This document shows positions 1-3,680 of a stretch of 6,346 bases of DNA, one piece after another. Where the stretch lies: assembly GCA_964395765.1 (NCBI GenBank), contig CAYNCU010000227.1:1-6346 (forward strand), read 5' to 3'. The stretch is from DATDPY01 sp964395765 (GTDB taxonomy: Bacteria > Bacteroidota > Bacteroidia > Cytophagales > Cyclobacteriaceae). The notes beneath the pieces are model-generated. The model ran no database searches, was not told where the DNA came from, and saw only the letters and a program-made list of their open reading frames with translations. Within the stretch, counting starts at the first letter, position 1, and every line of letters begins with the position of its first letter. The position numbers were made by a program, and so were the translations under genes.

Positions 1-2
1 AT

Positions 3-581
3 GCCCATGCCGCCGCCCTGGGGGAATATTATTTCGGAGAAGAAAAGCTACCTGAAAACTATATTTTCATAACACTGGGTACCGGTGTGGGAGGGGCCGC
101 CATTATCAACCGAAAGGTTTTCAAGGGAGGGGATGGTAACCCGATGGAAATAGGGCATATCATTTCTAAAAGCGGAAAGGAACTGGAGGCGCTCATCGGG
201 AAAGCCGGCCTCCTGGATTTGGTAAATAGTATTCTGAAAAGTAATAAATCCAGCAGCGTTTTAGGTAAGAAGGTCACCGAATGGAATACAAAAGCACTGG
301 TAAAGGCCGCCGAAAATAAAGATAAAATTGCCATTAAAACCTTTAAAAAAGTGGGCAATATCCTGGGTGAAGCCCTGGTCACCGCAGTTCGGATACTGGA
401 CATAAAAACGATTATTGTAGGAGGCGGTCTATCAGCCAGTTACGACTATGTATATAAACCAATGTCTAAAGTACTGACCAAGAAACTGACACCTTATTAT
501 ACCGATAATATGGTAATCATGAAGGCCAACCTGGGAAATAATGCCGGCATTTTAGGCGCGGCTTCTTTGTGCTTTAAATAA
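3..581 (+). CDS. ROK-family sugar kinase (glucokinase-like), 5' end cut by window
   Basis: ROK proteins are cytoplasmic ATP-dependent hexose kinases or sugar-responsive repressors; no N-terminal DNA-binding region can be judged here because the 5' end lies outside the window. The open frame runs from base 3 and gives 192 residues, against about 300 for the family. It opens with AHAAALGE, the end of the ROK NDAxAAALGE motif. Bases 1-2 (at) fit the last two bases of the catalytic Asp codon. The phosphate-binding glycine loop LGTGVGG follows (bases 75-95), then MEIGH with the conserved His (bases 156-158), and near the C-terminus IIVGGGLS (bases 411-431) and NAGILGAA, the usual closing ROK elements. 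The CxCGxxGC zinc cluster that normally follows the His is absent; the sequence passes straight to GKELEALIGKAGLL. An internal GTG at 87 lies within the glycine loop and is not a start. The gene converges on the lipoprotein gene, 7 bp away. The family call is firm; the substrate (glucose or another hexose) is inference. Confidence 0.88.
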   Translation, partial: AHAAALGEYYFGEEKLPENYIFITLGTGVGGAAIINRKVFKGGDGNPMEIGHIISKSGKELEALIGKAGLLDLVNSILKSNKSSSVLGKKVTEWNTKALVKAAENKDKIAIKTFKKVGNILGEALVTAVRILDIKTIIVGGGLSASYDYVYKPMSKVLTKKLTPYYTDNMVIMKANLGNNAGILGAASLCFK

Positions 582-588
582 GTGTTTT

Positions 589-975
589 TTAATGGGTCGA
601 GAACCCGCGTTGGGTAAAAATTTCATCACTTAATCCGACTGCGGAAAACCGGATCACCAGCATGTTCGGATTATCCTCCTTTGCAGAGCATAACGGCCCG
701 GGATCAAGATAATAGACGTAAAATTTCTGGTTTCTTTCATATAGCTCAAACCGGTCGGGCTTCCCCAGTGTGGCAGTAATGCGATCTTCCGGTTGCCCCA
801 ATAAATCCTGTTTGGAGGATAATACCTGCTCCATCAGCGTTTTACGGTTTCCCTGACATGCATTGCGGTCGGCTATCCACAGCGTGCTGTTAAAATTCCT
901 GATGAGCGGCTTTTGTGAACAGGAAATCAGGGTAAACAAAATACATTCAAGGAATATTATCTTAATATTGAACAT
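589..975 (-). CDS. Small lipoprotein with BamE-like C-terminal half, function unknown
   Basis: A 128-residue protein with a signal peptidase II leader: a short N-terminus with Lys5, a hydrophobic stretch (about residues 6-17) and the lipobox LISC, making Cys19 the likely lipidated residue. A Glu at position 10 inside the hydrophobic stretch is unusual. The mature part has a helical region around residues 43-70 (LLGQPEDRITATLGKPD), then a probable beta segment KFYVYYLD and another LVIRFSAVGLSDEIF. The order helix, LGxPD, aromatic strand, final strand resembles the small BamE/SmpA-OmlA fold, but the similarity is by pattern only and BamE function is not claimed. Cys40 and Cys96 could form a disulfide. 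The frame stays open upstream to a TTG at 1032, but the ATG at 975 gives a proper signal peptide, so I chose it. No clear Shine-Dalgarno precedes it. The gene is divergent from the membrane protein gene and convergent with the kinase. It should act in the envelope; which membrane it sits in is unknown. Confidence 0.78.
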   Translation of the reverse strand: MFNIKIIFLECILFTLISCSQKPLIRNFNSTLWIADRNACQGNRKTLMEQVLSSKQDLLGQPEDRITATLGKPDRFELYERNQKFYVYYLDPGPLCSAKEDNPNMLVIRFSAVGLSDEIFTQRGFSTH

Positions 976-1101
976 AGAACTAACTTTTTGTTTTGACCGC
1001 TTCCCGCTTTCAAGGCTAAAATATATCCTCAAGTTCAGTTAATTGGATATTATTGCACAAATATTTATCGCAGGCTTTGCGATCATTCAAATGAATAGTA
1101 T
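976..1101. promoter_or_regulatory. Divergent intergenic region between lipoprotein and membrane-protein genes
   Basis: This 126-bp gap separates two divergently oriented start codons, so it should hold a promoter for each. On the minus strand a TTTG followed 20 bp later by TGAACTTG is a poor match to the Bacteroidota -33/-7 elements (TTTG and TAnnTTTG), with two mismatches in the -7 box. On the plus strand TATTATTG at 1048-1055 has one mismatch to the -7 element but lacks a clear -33 partner. Neither is strong enough to call as a promoter on its own. Confidence 0.4.
1067..1083 (+). repeat. Small hairpin in the leader of the membrane-protein gene
   Basis: ATCGCA and TGCGAT form a perfect 6-bp stem around a 5-base loop (GGCTT). 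It ends 18 bases before the ATG at 1102. A second short dyad, ATTCA-AA-TGAAT at 1085-1096, lies between it and the start codon. No run of T follows, so it is not a terminator. It could shape the mRNA leader or be an operator half-site, or it may be chance; a 6-bp stem is weak evidence. Confidence 0.35.
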
Positions 1102-1593
1102 ATGCTGAGGTTTTCCGGTTTTCTGAAAAATGTTTCCATCATTATTCTGACGGTTTCCTTACTTGTTGTTTACGCTTTCCTGGGTCACAGCTCCGGTATC
1201 CTTTTCGATAAGAACGGCAGCCCGACGGTGATTATCACTAAAAACCAGTTTTTCTATTATGGTTTTTTTCTTGCCCTGGCTTATAACCTGATATTCCAGT
1301 TATTTAAAAATGCATTTCTGAAAGGAATACATACGTCGGGCGATTCTCATAAATCAAAAAATGAATACCGCGAAACTATGATGACCTGGTGGCAATTCCT
1401 GGTCATGTCTGTAAATCTGTTCTTTACCTGTTTCATTATATTCACCGGGCTCGCCAACAATGCGGAAAATTATACTTTCAATTCTATTACCTTTATCCCG
1501 GTAGTCGGATTGGCGCCTTTGTTCGTTACTGTGCTTTCGTTGCCGTTTATTTATATTCTGATCCTGAAAAATTTGCACGGTAATTCTGCCTGA
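1102..1593 (+). CDS. Four-helix integral membrane protein, function unknown
   Basis: I do not recognise this 163-residue protein. Four hydrophobic stretches are visible at about residues 10-28, 50-68, 96-117 and 130-155. Basic residues fall at the N-terminus (Arg3, Lys9), in the loop between helices 2 and 3 (Lys69, Lys74, Lys84, Lys86, Arg90) and after helix 4 (Lys156). By the positive-inside rule both ends are therefore cytoplasmic. The two external loops are short and mostly polar (about 29-49 and 118-129, the latter with an NNAENYTFN stretch). A WW pair opens helix 3, and Pro133, Pro139 and Pro148 lie in helix 4. No catalytic motif, metal-ligand cluster or transporter signature is evident. 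The ATG at 1102 is the first in frame and has no clear Shine-Dalgarno. The gene lies upstream of parE on the same strand, but 211 bp of AT-rich DNA separates them, so a shared transcript is not obvious. The membrane location is well supported; the role is unknown. Confidence 0.75.
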   Translation: MLRFSGFLKNVSIIILTVSLLVVYAFLGHSSGILFDKNGSPTVIITKNQFFYYGFFLALAYNLIFQLFKNAFLKGIHTSGDSHKSKNEYRETMMTWWQFLVMSVNLFFTCFIIFTGLANNAENYTFNSITFIPVVGLAPLFVTVLSLPFIYILILKNLHGNSA

Positions 1594-1683
1594 AACAAGA
1601 AGAGAATTCTGATAATCATATTATTTATTAATTGAACTGGAATATTATAAGTATTTGTTAGTCTTCAATTTATATGTGAATCG

Positions 1684-1764
1684 TTTAACTTTTACTAAAA
1701 ATTATAGTACAAATTCCATTTTTTTTAGTAAGAACAATCACTTAACTTTCATTGATAAATTCTA
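1684..1764 (+). repeat. Imperfect direct repeat in the parE leader
   Basis: The stretch beginning tttaactttt at 1684 and the stretch beginning cttaactttc at 1741 share TTAACTTT and a similar AT-rich continuation (ACTaaaaatt against ATTgataaatt). The copies are about 57 bp apart, which is between five and six helical turns. The second overlaps neither gene. Because the region is so AT-rich, the similarity may be chance. Confidence 0.25.
1692..1731. repeat. Perfect 10-bp inverted repeat upstream of parE
   Basis: TTACTAAAAA (1692-1701) and TTTTTAGTAA (1722-1731) are exact reverse complements separated by 20 bases. In RNA the stem could extend through one G-U wobble to 12 pairs. The centre lies about 93 bases before the parE ATG. 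The 20-base loop and AT-only stem apart from one pair make a stable hairpin doubtful, so a protein-binding dyad or chance in AT-rich DNA are alternatives. The T run (1719-1726) sits inside the structure instead of after it, which argues against an intrinsic terminator. Confidence 0.5.
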
Positions 1765-1791
1765 AAAACAAGAGGGTTTCATTAGCGTGAG

Positions 1792-1798
1792 AAAGGGA
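1792..1798 (+). promoter_or_regulatory. Ribosome-binding site deciding the parE start
   Basis: AAAGGGA ends 6 bases before the ATG at 1805, a good position for a Shine-Dalgarno-like site. It supports 1805 over the in-frame GTG at 1787, which would add only MRKGQS. A weaker AGAGGG (1771-1776) lies 10 bases before that GTG, so the longer form is not fully excluded. Confidence 0.45.
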
Positions 1799-1804
1799 CA
1801 AAGT

Positions 1805-3679
1805 ATGGCATCGGATAACGGGAAATTCGTTTATGATGAAAGTACAATAAAGTCGCTTGACTGGAAACAGCATATCCGGTTGCGGCCCGGGATGTATATC
1901 GGAAAACTGGGAGATGGATCCTCACAGGATGACGGCATATATGTCCTGTTGAAGGAAGTGATCGATAATTGTATCGACGAATATGTAATGGGATATGGCA
2001 AGACCATTGAAATTAAGATCACCGATGAAAAAGTGGAAGTCCGGGATTATGGACGGGGCATTCCGCTGGGCAAAGTCGTGGATTGTGTTTCAAAGATCAA
2101 TACCGGTGGAAAATACGATACCCGTGCCTTCCAGAAATCGGTGGGCCTGAATGGCATTGGCACCAAGGCCGTCAATGCTTTATCTAAATATTTTTACGTA
2201 CAGTCGTTCAGAGACGGCAAAACCACCTTCGCCGAATTTTCGAGGGGAAGGTTATTAAAAGAAGTGAAAGAAAAAGCGGCCAGCGGCCGGAACGGCACCC
2301 TGATCGAATTTCAACCCGATCCTGAGGTCTTCAAGCATTACAGGTTTATTCCTGAATTCCTGACTAACCAGATATGGAATTATGCTTACCTGAATGCAGG
2401 GCTGATCCTGAACCTGAACGGCAAGAAATACCAGTCGCAAAACGGTTTGCTCGACCTGTTGAAAAATAAAAGCGATGAAGAAAGCATGCGCTACCCGGTC
2501 ATCCATCTCAAGGGTGAAGATATTGAAGTAGCGCTGACGCATAATAACAGTTACGGAGAGGAATATTATTCTTTTGTGAACGGACAGTTTACCACCCAGG
2601 GAGGTACCCATCTCAATGCCTTCAGGGAAGCCGTCGTAAAAACCGTTCGGGATTTTTATAAAAAGGATTTTGATGCCACGGATATCCGGGCAAGCATTGT
2701 GGCGGCCATATCGGTAAGGGTAATTGAACCGGTTTTTGAATCGCAGACTAAAACCAAGCTGGGCTCACAGAACATGGCTCCGGAGGGTCCTTCGATGAGA
2801 ACCTATGTCAACGATTTTATCAAAAAAGAACTCGATGATTACCTTCACCGGCATTCCGAAGTAGCCGATGCCTTGTTAAAGCGCATCCTTCAGTCGGAAA
2901 AGGAACGAAAGGATATAGCGGGTATCAAGAAACTGGCCAATGACAGGGCTAAAAAGGCGAATCTCCATAACCGGAAACTCAGGGATTGCAGGATCCATTA
3001 TGACGAACTGAACAATGACCTACGGAACGAAACGATAATATTCATAACGGAAGGGGATTCTGCCTCCGGATCCATTACCAAATCCAGGAATGTTCAGACC
3101 CAGGCGGTATTCAGCCTTCGCGGAAAACCGCTGAACTGTTTCGGCCTTACTAAGAAAGTCGTTTATGAAAACGAAGAATTCAATCTGTTACAGCATGCAC
3201 TTAACATCGAGGACGGCCTGGATGGCCTCCGTTACAGCAAGGTAGTAATTGCCACCGATGCCGATGTGGACGGCATGCATATCAGAATGCTCCTGCTTAC
3301 CTTTTTCCTCCAGTTTTTCCCGGACCTGATAAGAAACGGGCATTTATTTATTCTCGAAACCCCGTTATTCCGCGTAAGAAATAAAAAAGAAACCTTTTAT
3401 TGTTACAGCCCCGAAGAAAAAGAAAAAGCGATCAAAACGCTGGGAGGAAAACCGGAGATTACCCGCTTCAAAGGCCTGGGTGAAATTTCCCCCGAAGAAT
3501 TCGGAAATTTTATCGGGGACGAAATCAGGCTTGAGCCGGTTATTTTACAAAACGATTCTGCTGTGAAGAATATTTTAACTTTTTATATGGGTAAGAATAC
3601 ACCCGAGCGTCAGAATTTTATTATCGATCATCTCAGGATTGAAAAGGATGTTGTACTTGAGGAGGTAGTCACGGAATAA
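1805..3679 (+). CDS. parE: DNA topoisomerase IV subunit B (ATPase subunit)
   Basis: ParE binds and hydrolyses ATP to drive strand passage by the ParC2ParE2 complex, which decatenates daughter chromosomes. From ATG 1805 the protein has 624 residues, normal for a ParE without the GyrB insert. In order: RLRPGMYIG near residue 25; the GHKL ATPase domain with EVIDNCIDE (Glu51 as general base, Asn55 for Mg), DYGRGIP (81-87) and the ATP-lid motif GLNGIGTKAVNALS (114-127); the transducer domain with the QTK loop (314-316), whose Lys contacts the ATP gamma-phosphate; the TOPRIM domain with EGDSASGS (Glu416) and DADVDGMH (Asp485, Asp487, Asp489), which hold the Mg ions used in DNA cleavage; and RFKGLGE near the C-terminus. 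All key residues are present, so it should be active. DYGRGIP replaces the commoner DNGRGIP and the lid has Asn for His, variants I associate with Bacteroidota ParE. Adjacency to parC separates it from gyrB. The in-frame GTG at 1787 would make a 630-residue form. Confidence 0.96.
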   Translation: MASDNGKFVYDESTIKSLDWKQHIRLRPGMYIGKLGDGSSQDDGIYVLLKEVIDNCIDEYVMGYGKTIEIKITDEKVEVRDYGRGIPLGKVVDCVSKINTGGKYDTRAFQKSVGLNGIGTKAVNALSKYFYVQSFRDGKTTFAEFSRGRLLKEVKEKAASGRNGTLIEFQPDPEVFKHYRFIPEFLTNQIWNYAYLNAGLILNLNGKKYQSQNGLLDLLKNKSDEESMRYPVIHLKGEDIEVALTHNNSYGEEYYSFVNGQFTTQGGTHLNAFREAVVKTVRDFYKKDFDATDIRASIVAAISVRVIEPVFESQTKTKLGSQNMAPEGPSMRTYVNDFIKKELDDYLHRHSEVADALLKRILQSEKERKDIAGIKKLANDRAKKANLHNRKLRDCRIHYDELNNDLRNETIIFITEGDSASGSITKSRNVQTQAVFSLRGKPLNCFGLTKKVVYENEEFNLLQHALNIEDGLDGLRYSKVVIATDADVDGMHIRMLLLTFFLQFFPDLIRNGHLFILETPLFRVRNKKETFYCYSPEEKEKAIKTLGGKPEITRFKGLGEISPEEFGNFIGDEIRLEPVILQNDSAVKNILTFYMGKNTPERQNFIIDHLRIEKDVVLEEVVTE

Positions 3680-3680
3680 A

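Larger units (their letters stand above)
1594..1804 (+). promoter_or_regulatory. AT-rich spacer upstream of parE, probable parEC promoter region
   Basis: This 211-bp spacer is far more AT-rich than the genes beside it and contains no convincing open frame. It must carry the parEC promoter unless the operon is read from the membrane-protein gene. I see no sure -33/-7 pair. The nearest are TTG at 1632-1634 with TATTTG at 1652-1657 (spacing slightly short) and TATATGTG at 1671-1678 (one mismatch to TAnnTTTG, no -33 partner at the right distance). It holds a perfect inverted repeat at 1692-1731 and an imperfect direct repeat (1684-1706 and 1741-1764). A 7-bp dyad AATTGAA (1630-1636) and TTCAATT (1664-1670) is too widely spaced and too AT-rich to be a convincing terminator for the membrane-protein gene. 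Confidence 0.45.

Noticed and set aside
594..606. GGGT-CGAGA-ACCC hairpin near the convergent stops as a terminator
   Set aside because: The stem is only 4 bp and lies within lipoprotein codons. The T run (585-590) precedes it on the plus strand, so it does not fit an intrinsic terminator for either gene.
976..1032. Longer start for the lipoprotein at a TTG (1032), adding 19 residues
   Set aside because: The extension places charged residues before the hydrophobic stretch and spoils a well-formed SPII leader that begins at the ATG at 975.
1091..1108. Five-codon upstream mini-ORF (ATG to TGA) overlapping the membrane-protein start
   Set aside because: It has no ribosome site and is so short that chance is the simplest explanation.
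1354..1583. Open frames overlapping the membrane-protein gene on both strands
   Set aside because: They are out-of-frame shadows without domain features, inside a gene with a clear membrane pattern.
2255..2611. 118-codon antisense frame inside parE
   Set aside because: It lies opposite highly conserved ParE codons and shows no recognisable protein features.
3659..3665. GAGGAGG as a Shine-Dalgarno site for parC
   Set aside because: It is 15 bases from the ATG, too far, and is explained by the Glu-Glu-Val codons at the end of parE.
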